Shown here in pieces: positions 1 through 6,552 of a DNA stretch of 11,230 nt. Below the pieces are notes generated by a model. It was not told the origin of the DNA. It did not search any database and saw only the letters and a list, made by a program, of their open reading frames with translations. The translations under genes were made by a program, and so were the position numbers. Every line of letters begins with the position of its first letter. Position 1 is the first letter of the stretch. This DNA comes from a bacterium. GTDB taxonomy: Bacteria > Zhuqueibacterota > Zhuqueibacteria > Residuimicrobiales > Krinioviventaceae. Location: assembly GCA_024278645.1 (NCBI GenBank), contig JAJRST010000361.1, positions 1 to 11,230 on the forward strand. The letters are read 5' to 3'.

Positions 1-309
1 CACCTGCCCGGTGATGGCCACCAGTGGAATCGAATCCAGGTAGGCCGTGGCCAACCCGGTCACCAGGTTTGTGGCGCCGGGCCCGGATGTGGCGATGCAT
101 ACGCCGACCTTGCCGGATGCGCGTGCAAAGCCGTCGGCGGCGTGCACCGCGCCCTGCTCGTGACGCGTCAAATAAAACGGCAGATTCTCGTTGTACATCT
201 TGTCGAAAATATCAATCACTGCGCCGCCGGGGTATCCAAAAACAGCCCCGACTTTTTCCTGTTTGAGAGCATGCAGGATCATTTCCGCACCGGTCATCGC
301 TTTTTTCAT
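1..309 (-). CDS. ilvB: Acetolactate synthase large subunit, N-terminal part (runs off left edge)
   Basis: This is the catalytic subunit of acetohydroxyacid synthase, a thiamine-diphosphate (ThDP) and FAD enzyme. It condenses two pyruvates, or pyruvate and 2-oxobutyrate, in the first common step of Val, Leu and Ile synthesis. Translating the minus strand from the ATG at 309 gives 103 residues beginning MKKAMTGAEMILHALKQ, open at position 1. The ThDP-enzyme N-terminal domain is clear: FGYPGGAVIDIFD (about 24-36), TRHEQGAVHAADGFARASG (48-66) with the catalytic Glu at residue 51, and the TSGPGATN loop (74-81). The start is supported by AAAGGA about 8 nt upstream on that strand. The family is usually 550-600 residues, so most of the gene lies outside. 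Biosynthetic ilvB is favoured over other pyruvate-family ThDP enzymes because of the close fit of these motifs and the Leu/Val/Ile-rich peptide upstream. Confidence 0.95.
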   Translation of the reverse strand, partial: MKKAMTGAEMILHALKQEKVGAVFGYPGGAVIDIFDKMYNENLPFYLTRHEQGAVHAADGFARASGKVGVCIATSGPGATNLVTGLATAYLDSIPLVAITGQV

Positions 310-513
310 AAGTTTTTTTCCTTTGTTAATCCTCTGGCGTTAATATTGTGACAGTCTTTTTTTATCAACGATTAGGAGAATACGGCGTTTTACACCCATT
401 TCTCAACTGGCTTCAATTGACGAAACATTAGCAACACACGAGTCCAGTGATGCGCGAGGGTTTACCTTTGGGTTGTTAAATTTTACAGATGGAGTTTTTT
501 GTTGTCAGGTTTG

Positions 514-580
514 CCTCTTGCACCACTTTTTTTCAACGGAGCAAGAGGTTGATAATGACGAGGCCTAGTAGCAATAGGCC
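514..580 (-). promoter_or_regulatory. Possible attenuator-like hairpins at the end of the leader frame
   Basis: Two perfect inverted repeats are visible. GGCCTA (562-567) pairs with TAGGCC (575-580) around a 7-nt loop, within the Leu-rich codons. CCTCTTGC (514-521) pairs with GCAAGAGG (541-548) around a 19-nt loop. In the minus-strand transcript the upstream arm of the second hairpin covers the CTC TTG Leu codons just before the leader stop, so a ribosome stalled there would block it. No T-run follows on the minus strand. The element would therefore have to act through pausing, Rho, translation, or an unseen alternative fold. Confidence 0.35.
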
Positions 581-691
581 AGGTACGGAACCATATAGAA
601 GAACTACGGGAAGACGAAGAGCACACAGCGCGCCGGTGGCGTCGATTTCCGCACAAGTGTTGAAAAAGTTTTGTTGGCTGTGTGCATACAT
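533..691 (-). CDS. Candidate branched-chain amino acid leader peptide of ilvB
   Basis: Reading the minus strand from ATG at 691 gives a 52-codon frame ending in TGA at 535-533, 223 nt before the ilvB start. The N-terminal half is unremarkable (MYAHSQQNFFNTC...). From residue 29 to 52 the peptide reads VVLLYGSVPG then LLLLGLVIINLLLR, with 16 of 24 residues Leu, Val or Ile. It contains four CTA codons, a Leu codon seen only occasionally in the neighbouring genes. Rare CTA runs are known in the E. coli leu leader. The composition, orientation and position immediately upstream of an acetolactate synthase gene fit a ribosome-stalling leader, whose translation would report charged tRNA-Leu, tRNA-Val and tRNA-Ile. 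Weak points are that the only Shine-Dalgarno-like element (AGGA) is about 11 nt from the ATG, and that no U-tract terminator follows. The true start could differ. The alternative is a chance hydrophobic frame. Confidence 0.5.
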   Translation of the reverse strand: MYAHSQQNFFNTCAEIDATGALCALRLPVVLLYGSVPGLLLLGLVIINLLLR

Positions 692-723
692 GGAAATATG
701 AATCCTATTCGTTTAATGTTGTT

Positions 724-753
724 ATAATTTAGTAAAATAAATATAAATATCAA
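724..753 (-). promoter_or_regulatory. Candidate promoter for the ilvB leader
   Basis: On the minus strand TTGATA (753-748) is followed by TAAATTAT (731-724). TTG and TA are 19 nt apart, which resembles the Bacteroidota-type TTG-N19-TAnnTTTG promoter, with the -7 element matching imperfectly. Transcription would start near 717, about 25 nt before the candidate leader ATG. The surrounding sequence is very AT-rich, so chance matches are likely. Confidence 0.3.
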
Positions 754-823
754 GCGAAAAAATCGACGCATAAGTGGATGATTAAAGTAATTCATCGACA
801 GGTGAAGCCGGGATTTTCAAACC

Positions 824-854
824 TTGCTTTTAACGCCATCGGCTTGTATATTTT
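824..854 (+). promoter_or_regulatory. Candidate promoter for the protease operon
   Basis: TTGCTT (824-829) and TATATT (847-852) are 17 nt apart, a weak -35 and a good -10 by the general bacterial consensus. TATATTTT (847-854) also matches 7 of 8 positions of the Bacteroidota-type TAnnTTTG element, though 20 nt from the TTG rather than 19. It lies about 50 nt upstream of the cysteine protease ATG at 904, which is preceded by AAGGA at 893-897. Confidence 0.35.
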
Positions 855-903
855 AATTTTATAGCATCATTAACTCCTCACCGACTTCTGTAAAGGATGC
901 TCC

Positions 904-3807
904 ATGATTAAAAAAATCACCTTTTTGATTCTGCTCGGCGCTACGCTTCTGTTTTCCGAAAACAGAACGGATGCCATACGCCAGGCCATTAATGCGGCAA
1001 ATGCGAACTGGCAGGTCGGCGACAGTTGGGTTTCAAAATTGACGCCGGAAGAGTTTGCGCGTTTGTGCGGCGCGCCGTTGCAGCCCGCGGTTGGTCCCAA
1101 TGCAAAGTTGATCGCGCTGCAACCGGCGGATTTGCCCGCCAGGCTGGATTGGCGCGACAACAACGGCAATTGGGTGACCTCGGTGAAAAACCAGGGCGCC
1201 TGCGGCAGTTGCTGGTCCTTTTCCGCCGCGGCGCAGGTGGAAGCCTGGTGGCAAATTTATCACGCCGATCCGGACAGCAACATCGACCTCTCCGAGCAGT
1301 ATGTCCTTTCCTGCGCCAACGCCGGCTCCTGCGCCGGCGGCCTCGTCGAAGCGGCGTTGACTTTTTATCAGCAAAACGGCGTCGTGCTCGAAGCCTGTAT
1401 GCCCTACCAGGCGGACGACGCCGTCGATTGCTCCAGCGCCTGTCCCGATTCCGAGCGGCATGTCGTCACGATCCCCGGCTGGGGCTATGTCACCCTGGAA
1501 GAGGCGATCGTTGAAAACATCAAGCAGGCCGTCTATCGGCATCCGGTATCCGCTTCCTACACGGTGTTCGAGGATTTTCAGCATTACGACGGCGGCGTGT
1601 ACGAGCATGTGTGGGGCGACGTCGTCGGCGGCCACGCCATTCTCATCGTCGGCTGGGACGACGCCGAGGAATGCTGGATCGTCAAAAATAGTTGGGGCGC
1701 CAATTGGGGCGAGGACGGCTACTTTCGCATCAAATGGGGCGATTCCGGCATGGGCAAGAGCGTGCCTTTTATCTACGACGACATGACCGGCGCCGCGCTT
1801 GAGCTGTCCACGGATGTGCTTGACGTCTCCCTCGTCGGCGGCGATTCCATAACCGAAATCATAACCCTGAAAAACCTGGGAACGGAGACGCTGCAATTCT
1901 CGCTCATCGATTATGAAATTCCGGTGGCGTTTCATCCAAGCGACTTTAACTCTTTTGACGGCTCCTCCTGGTGGTGCGGCGACCCCTTTGTCGGCGGCTA
2001 CCAGAATCACTGGCTGCAATACCTGAGTACGCCGATCATTGATTTGTCGGCGACGGCATCTCCGCAATTATCCATTCAAACTTTTTGGGCGATCGAACCG
2101 CCCGCCGGCGCCCCGGCGCCGTGGGACGGCTGGGACGGCGCCAACGTGTGGATTTCAACGGACGGCGGCGAGAGTTTTCAGGTCATTCGGCCCATCGAAC
2201 CCGCCTACACCTGCCAGGACCTGTGGGCGTTCGGCAACGCCGAGCAGGGATGGGACATGGGCACGGGCATCGCCGGCTGGGCCGGCGCCAGCCGCGGCTG
2301 GCAGGCGGCGCGCTTTGATCTCTCCGACTATAAAACGGAAAGCGTGGTCATTCGCTTCGCCTTTGCCTCGGACATGGGCTTTTGTACGGATGACGACAGC
2401 ACAGTCATCGGATTTCTTGTGGATCAAATTAAAGTCGCAGACGGCGACAGCGTTCTGTTTTTTGACAACGGCGATGACGTCCATTCCATGCAGCGTGAAG
2501 GCTTTGGCGTCAAAACGGCGAACTGGATTTCCATTGACAACGGCGCCGGCGATCTGGCGCCGGGCGAATCCAGGGATGTCCCGGTCATCATCTCGGCAAA
2601 AGATCTGCAAGCCGGCGACTACCAGGGCCTCATTGCCGTGTCGTCGAACGACACCACCGCGGACGCGGATGTGCGCATCAATTTAACCGTCGCCGCGCCA
2701 GGCTTTGATCTGGCCGTCAAGGAGATCGACGCGCCGGAGACGATCCGCATCCTGTCCACCTTTTCTCCCGCCGCCAAAATCTACAACCTGGGCGTCAACG
2801 ACGTCGGCGATTTCGACGTCGTCTGCCGCATGAGCCGCGAAAACGAAATCGTCTACGCCGACACCGTGCACGTCTCCTCTTTGGCTTCGATGACCTCGCG
2901 GAGAGTGACCTTTGAAGCGACGACGATCCTGGATACCGGGTTTGTTCGCATTGTTGCGTCAATTCGGAATTTTACCGCCGACCAGGTGTCGGCGAATGAC
3001 GCCTCGGTCAGAAATATTTATATTACCAATTTGCTGGATGATTTTGAATCCGGAGCCGGCCTGTGGGCTTTGGACGGCGGCTGGGGCGTCACCGACAAGT
3101 TCAAGGGCTGGCAGAGCGAATTTGCCGCGCATGTGAACGACGGCGTCGTTCCCTACCTTCCGAATATGGATGCGGCCATGACTTTTATCGAGCCGCTTCC
3201 CACCGCGGGACTGGACAGCCTGGCCCTGTCCTGGTGGTCATGGATTTACACGGAAGAGAACGTGGATAATTGCTATCTGGAGGTCAGCGCCGACTCGACG
3301 ACCTGGGTCGCCGCCGATACGATGACCGGCTCTTTACCCGAATACGATTTGCGACGCGTCGACCTGACGCCATACATTGATCGTTCCTCGGAGCGCCTGT
3401 GGTTCCGCTTTCGTTTTGTCAGCGATGCGGATGACGAATTTGTCGGCGTGTTTATCGACGATGTGCGCCTCTTTGCCGTGCCCGGAGACGGCCTTGCCGT
3501 TGCTGTGCACGAACAAGTACAGTCGCCCGGCGACTGGCGCCTGCAACAGAATTATCCCAACCCGTTCAACCCGGCGACGACAATTCGCTATAATATTCCG
3601 AAACCGGCGAGGGTCACGGTGAGTATATATAACCTTAACGGTCGGTTGCTTGAAACCATTGTCAACGAGAACCAGAGCGCCGGCGAACACAGCGTCGAGT
3701 GGCGGGGCGGGGGCTATGCAAGCGGTCTTTATTTTTATAAAATGGAGGCGACCTCGGAATATGGCGATAGCTTTCGGGCGTTTAAAAAGATGTTGCTCGT
3801 GCGCTGA
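904..3807 (+). CDS. Secreted papain-family (C1A) cysteine protease with C-terminal sorting-type domain
   Basis: This 967-residue exported endopeptidase starts with a signal peptide (about 1-24, KK then a hydrophobic core). Residues 25-60 resemble the cathepsin B-type propeptide (INAANANWQVGD...LCG). The papain domain spans about 78-295: oxyanion Gln97, nucleophile Cys103 in GACGSCWSF, His244 in GGHAILIVGWDD, and Asn262 in VKNSWG. All catalytic residues are intact and several further Cys could form disulfides. A beta-sandwich domain follows (about 299-595) that appears interrupted by an inserted jelly-roll or MAM-like module (about 340-525). Then come a CARDB-like domain (600-708), a second jelly-roll-like module (710-858), and a C-terminal FlgD-Ig or type IX sorting-like domain (880-967, NYPNPFNPATTIRY, ending KKMLLVR). 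The last domain suggests export by a type IX-like route and surface attachment or release. The serine protease follows after 23 nt. Family and catalysis are certain; substrate and export route are inferred. Confidence 0.93.
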   Translation: MIKKITFLILLGATLLFSENRTDAIRQAINAANANWQVGDSWVSKLTPEEFARLCGAPLQPAVGPNAKLIALQPADLPARLDWRDNNGNWVTSVKNQGACGSCWSFSAAAQVEAWWQIYHADPDSNIDLSEQYVLSCANAGSCAGGLVEAALTFYQQNGVVLEACMPYQADDAVDCSSACPDSERHVVTIPGWGYVTLEEAIVENIKQAVYRHPVSASYTVFEDFQHYDGGVYEHVWGDVVGGHAILIVGWDDAEECWIVKNSWGANWGEDGYFRIKWGDSGMGKSVPFIYDDMTGAALELSTDVLDVSLVGGDSITEIITLKNLGTETLQFSLIDYEIPVAFHPSDFNSFDGSSWWCGDPFVGGYQNHWLQYLSTPIIDLSATASPQLSIQTFWAIEPPAGAPAPWDGWDGANVWISTDGGESFQVIRPIEPAYTCQDLWAFGNAEQGWDMGTGIAGWAGASRGWQAARFDLSDYKTESVVIRFAFASDMGFCTDDDSTVIGFLVDQIKVADGDSVLFFDNGDDVHSMQREGFGVKTANWISIDNGAGDLAPGESRDVPVIISAKDLQAGDYQGLIAVSSNDTTADADVRINLTVAAPGFDLAVKEIDAPETIRILSTFSPAAKIYNLGVNDVGDFDVVCRMSRENEIVYADTVHVSSLASMTSRRVTFEATTILDTGFVRIVASIRNFTADQVSANDASVRNIYITNLLDDFESGAGLWALDGGWGVTDKFKGWQSEFAAHVNDGVVPYLPNMDAAMTFIEPLPTAGLDSLALSWWSWIYTEENVDNCYLEVSADSTTWVAADTMTGSLPEYDLRRVDLTPYIDRSSERLWFRFRFVSDADDEFVGVFIDDVRLFAVPGDGLAVAVHEQVQSPGDWRLQQNYPNPFNPATTIRYNIPKPARVTVSIYNLNGRLLETIVNENQSAGEHSVEWRGGGYASGLYFYKMEATSEYGDSFRAFKKMLLVR

Positions 3808-3820
3808 AAATTTCTAATAC

Positions 3821-3833
3821 GGAGAATGTTTTG
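3821..3833 (+). promoter_or_regulatory. Ribosome binding site selecting a TTG start for the serine protease
   Basis: GGAG (3821-3824) lies 6 nt before TTG at 3831, the first codon of a frame that immediately encodes a typical signal peptide. The nearby ATG at 3826 is in another frame that does not lead into the protease, and no in-frame ATG precedes the hydrophobic segment. A TTG start is therefore the best choice. Confidence 0.7.
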
Positions 3834-6068
3834 CAAAGACTCTTTATCATCCTTTTTACGATTCTTTTATGGGTCGGCGGCTATGCCGAAATCGGCAAGC
3901 TCGGGCCGCGTCTCGGTCGGATCGCCCTGTACCCTGAAAAAGCCCGCTTTGTCGAACCCGGCCTTTTGAAAAAAAGCGGCGGTCGGGAATCCATTCGCGT
4001 CATCGTCACCTTTGACGGCGACCTGGACGACCTGCGCCGCGCCGGCGCCTCGGTCATTTGCGCCCGCGATAATATTGCCGTGGTCGCCGTACCGCTGAGC
4101 CAACTGAAAACGCTGTCATCTCTTCCCTCCGTCGTGTACGTGGAAGCGCCGTTGCCGGCAACGGCGCAACTGGACGCAAGCACGCAGCTCATCCAGGCCG
4201 TCAAGGCGCGAACCCTGAGAGGCGTCACCGGTCGCAATGTCATCGTCGGCATCATCGATTCCGGCATCGATTACACCCATCATGATTTCCGCAAGGCCGA
4301 TGGTTCCACAAGAATTAAATACCTGCTCGACTTGAGCGCCTCCGGCCCGGTATACGGCGGCGTCGTTTATACGGAGGAGGACATCAACAACGCCTTGAAC
4401 GGCGTGGGCGTCGTGGATGAGATCGACGCCAGCGGCCACGGCTCGCATGTTGCCGGCATTGCCGCCGGCGACGGCAGCGACGGCGACGGCTATGGCGTTT
4501 ATGCCGGCGTGGCTCCGGAGGCCGACCTGGTCATTGTCAAGGCCACGCGCGACGACCAGGGGCGCGAGTTTCTCACCGTCGATCAGATTCTGGCGTTGAC
4601 GTTTATCGACAGCGTCGCCGCTCTGCTGGGCAAGCCCTATGTGGCCAACCTCAGTCTCGGCGGCCACAACGGCGCGCATGACGGCACCTCGTCGACGGAG
4701 CGTTTTATCGACAACCTCGTCGGACCCGGCAAGCCGGGAAAAGTGGTGATCACCGTCGCCGGCAACGACGGCGAAGCCGATGTGCATGCCAGGGTCGCCG
4801 TCAACTCCAGCTCGAATTCGGTTATCTCCTTTAATATCAACGCCTATCAACCGCAAGGCGGGGCCGGCAACGACATGGTGGTGCTGGACGGCTGGTATGA
4901 TGGGGCGGTTAAAATCGGCGTCAAGCTGACCTCGCCCTCCGGTAAAAGCTACGGCCCGGTGCAGCCGGGCAATGTGCTGGATCGTACGACCGACGAAGGG
5001 ACGATTTACATCTGGAACGGCTTTTATGACAGCGGCAACGGCTACCAGCCGGGCGCCAATCCGCTGAACGGCGACCGCGAGTTTTATATCCAGATCAGCG
5101 ACGAGGATTCGCAAAAATGGCCGTCGCCGGGAGAATGGACGGTTGAGCTGTCCGGCTCCGGCGGCACGGTGGACGCCTGGATCGCCACCGCCACCATGGA
5201 TGCGAGTTTCCTGCAAGGCAAGGTGGATGACGGAAAACTGGCCATTCCCGGCACGGCGCGAAACTCGATCACCGCCGCCGCCTATATCAGCAAAAAAAAC
5301 TGGTACGATCTCGACGGCAACCACCTCACCTTTGATTCCAACGGCGAATATGACAAGGGCGACATTGCCGGGTTTTCCAGCCCGGGCCCTGTGCGCACAA
5401 GCAGCTACCAAAAGCCGGAGATCGCCGCGCCGGTGCAGATTATCGTCAGCACCTATTCCGAACAGGCGCCGCCGTCAAACCCCTATAGCATATTTGCGCA
5501 AACAGACCCGCGTTACCCCAACGCGCTCATTAACCAGGACGGAGATCATGCCTTGAACAGCGGCACAAGCATGGCGGCGCCGCATGTGGCCGGCGCAGCG
5601 GCGCTGATTCTGGAACTATTCCCCGATCTGACGGCCGTGCAAGTAAGAGAAATGCTGATCAACGCCGCGGACACGGATTCCTATGTCGGCCAGACGCCCA
5701 ACAACGCCTGGGGCTGGGGCAAGCTGAATGTGTTCAAGGCGCTGCAGATCATCCCCGGCGAGGAAACGCCGGCAAAGTTGATGCTGCACGTGCCGGCGCC
5801 CAATCCCTTTCTCAACCAGACGCGCATCGATTTTGATCTGCCAATTGTGCGCAATGTCGGTAACATTAAAATAGCCGTTTACAACGCCATCGGTCAGCAC
5901 GTTCGGACGCTTGTTGATGAACAGAAAAACATCGGCTCGCACACGGTTTACTGGGATGGACGGGATAGCTTTGGGTCGCCGGTGGGCGGCGGCGTTTATT
6001 TTGTGCAAATGAAATTTGACAATAGCGAAATAGTGAAAAAAGTTGTATTTTTAGGTAGAAATAAATAA
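3831..6068 (+). CDS. Secreted subtilisin-like (S8) serine protease with C-terminal sorting-type domain
   Basis: This 745-residue exported endopeptidase has a signal peptide at about 1-19 and an inhibitor I9-like propeptide region at about 50-106 (IRVIVTFDGDLDDLRRAG). The catalytic domain spans about 118-640: Asp143 in GIIDSGIDYTHHDF, His203 in SGHGSHVAGIAAG, oxyanion Asn312 in VAGNDG, and Ser580 in NSGTSMAAPHVAGAAAL. The triad is complete. Asn312 and Ser580 are 268 residues apart, against about 66 in subtilisin, because a beta-rich insert (about 325-455) lies between them. It resembles the jelly-roll insert of clostridial Csp-type subtilases. The last roughly 90 residues (APNPFLNQTRIDFDLP to VVFLGRNK) form a FlgD-Ig or type IX sorting-like domain like that of the upstream cysteine protease. 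The gene follows that one by 23 nt with no terminator between, so the two are probably cotranscribed and share an export route. The start is TTG. Catalysis is certain; substrate is unknown. Confidence 0.93.
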   Translation: MQRLFIILFTILLWVGGYAEIGKLGPRLGRIALYPEKARFVEPGLLKKSGGRESIRVIVTFDGDLDDLRRAGASVICARDNIAVVAVPLSQLKTLSSLPSVVYVEAPLPATAQLDASTQLIQAVKARTLRGVTGRNVIVGIIDSGIDYTHHDFRKADGSTRIKYLLDLSASGPVYGGVVYTEEDINNALNGVGVVDEIDASGHGSHVAGIAAGDGSDGDGYGVYAGVAPEADLVIVKATRDDQGREFLTVDQILALTFIDSVAALLGKPYVANLSLGGHNGAHDGTSSTERFIDNLVGPGKPGKVVITVAGNDGEADVHARVAVNSSSNSVISFNINAYQPQGGAGNDMVVLDGWYDGAVKIGVKLTSPSGKSYGPVQPGNVLDRTTDEGTIYIWNGFYDSGNGYQPGANPLNGDREFYIQISDEDSQKWPSPGEWTVELSGSGGTVDAWIATATMDASFLQGKVDDGKLAIPGTARNSITAAAYISKKNWYDLDGNHLTFDSNGEYDKGDIAGFSSPGPVRTSSYQKPEIAAPVQIIVSTYSEQAPPSNPYSIFAQTDPRYPNALINQDGDHALNSGTSMAAPHVAGAAALILELFPDLTAVQVREMLINAADTDSYVGQTPNNAWGWGKLNVFKALQIIPGEETPAKLMLHVPAPNPFLNQTRIDFDLPIVRNVGNIKIAVYNAIGQHVRTLVDEQKNIGSHTVYWDGRDSFGSPVGGGVYFVQMKFDNSEIVKKVVFLGRNK

Positions 6069-6119
6069 TCAGGTATAAACATAAATTGTTGGCAAACTAT
6101 TTAAATTGGGAGGACCGTT

Positions 6120-6548
6120 ATGGCTTCTTTATTGGACAGCATTAGAGACGGTTTGGAGTTGGTGGTTGATAAAACCGAAGAGTACGGCAAAATCGGCAAA
6201 CTCAAGGTGGACATCTTTGGCATCAAAAGAAACATCGAAAAACAATTCACGGAACTTGGCGGACGAACTTTTGAAATCCTCACCGGCGACGGCCCCAAGA
6301 CCGTGTCCAAGGACGACGAAGTCAAACAGATCGTTGAAGAAATTCAAAACCTCGAAGAACAGTTGAAGCAAAAAGAGGCGGAAATTGAAAAGGTAAAAGA
6401 AGAAAAGGAACAAGAGCGTCAGCAGCGCCAGGCCGCCCGCCAAAAAGATGAAGAGGTCAAGGTGGAAGATGCCGATGAACCCATCGATGCTTCAGGCGCC
6501 GAGGATGCGACTATTATCGAAGAAAAAGGAAAAGAGAAAAAAGAATAA
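6120..6548 (+). CDS. Small acidic coiled-coil protein of unknown function
   Basis: I do not recognise this 142-residue protein. It has no signal peptide or membrane segment. Residues 1-55 are mixed helical sequence with a compact, probably conserved core (KIGKLKVDIFGIKRNIEKQF, then TELGGRTFEIL). Residues 65-112 are rich in Glu, Lys and Gln with heptad-like spacing and should form a coiled coil. The tail (about 113-142) is acidic and low in complexity. The start is well supported by GGGAGG (6108-6113), 6 nt before the ATG. It follows the serine protease by 51 nt, and its stop is 4 nt before the CapA-like gene, suggesting translational coupling to that gene. It could be a scaffold or envelope-associated small protein, but nothing in the sequence fixes a role. 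Confidence 0.8.
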   Translation: MASLLDSIRDGLELVVDKTEEYGKIGKLKVDIFGIKRNIEKQFTELGGRTFEILTGDGPKTVSKDDEVKQIVEEIQNLEEQLKQKEAEIEKVKEEKEQERQQRQAARQKDEEVKVEDADEPIDASGAEDATIIEEKGKEKKE

Positions 6549-6552
6549 ATTG

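Larger units (their letters stand above)
310..903. other. Divergent intergenic region between ilvB and the protease operon
   Basis: This 594-nt stretch separates the minus-strand ilvB from the plus-strand protease gene. It includes an AT-rich part (about 700-780) where promoters for both directions are plausible. It also contains the candidate ilvB leader peptide and hairpins described separately. The 310-532 part, between leader stop and ilvB start, has no convincing gene, tRNA or T-box. It also has no T-tract on the ilvB strand that would make an intrinsic terminator. Other open frames here (489-701 plus, 604-795 minus) look like chance frames. Confidence 0.7.

Noticed and set aside
310..532. 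T-box riboswitch or intrinsic terminator for ilvB
   Set aside because: No T-box sequence and no hairpin followed by a T-run was found on the minus strand between the leader stop and the ilvB start.
489..701. Plus-strand 70-codon frame across the leader region
   Set aside because: Its basic, Arg/Pro/Ser-rich translation is what the reverse complement of the Leu-rich leader would give; it has no supporting ribosome binding site and no recognisable domain.
604..795. A 63-codon minus-strand frame (MNYFNHPLMRRFF... ending CVLFVFP) upstream of ilvB
   Set aside because: It overlaps the better leader candidate in another frame, has no clear branched-chain run beyond a few residues, and arises largely from AT-rich sequence that would hold the promoter.
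805..845. AAGCCG (805-810) and CGGCTT (840-845) inverted repeat upstream of the protease operon
   Set aside because: Six base pairs across a 29-nt spacer is likely to occur by chance; it overlaps the candidate promoter but gives no clear operator.
1033..2067. Long minus-strand frame (344 codons) opposite the cysteine protease, and the similar one at 4116-5411 opposite the serine protease
   Set aside because: Both are antisense to genes with intact catalytic motifs and show the Ala/Gly/Asp/Val-rich composition typical of shadow frames in GC-rich codons.
6448..6552. Upstream extension of the CapA-like gene to ATG 6448
   Set aside because: It would overlap the coiled-coil gene by about 100 nt and put 35 very basic residues before the export signal; the ATG at 6553 gives a normal signal peptide.
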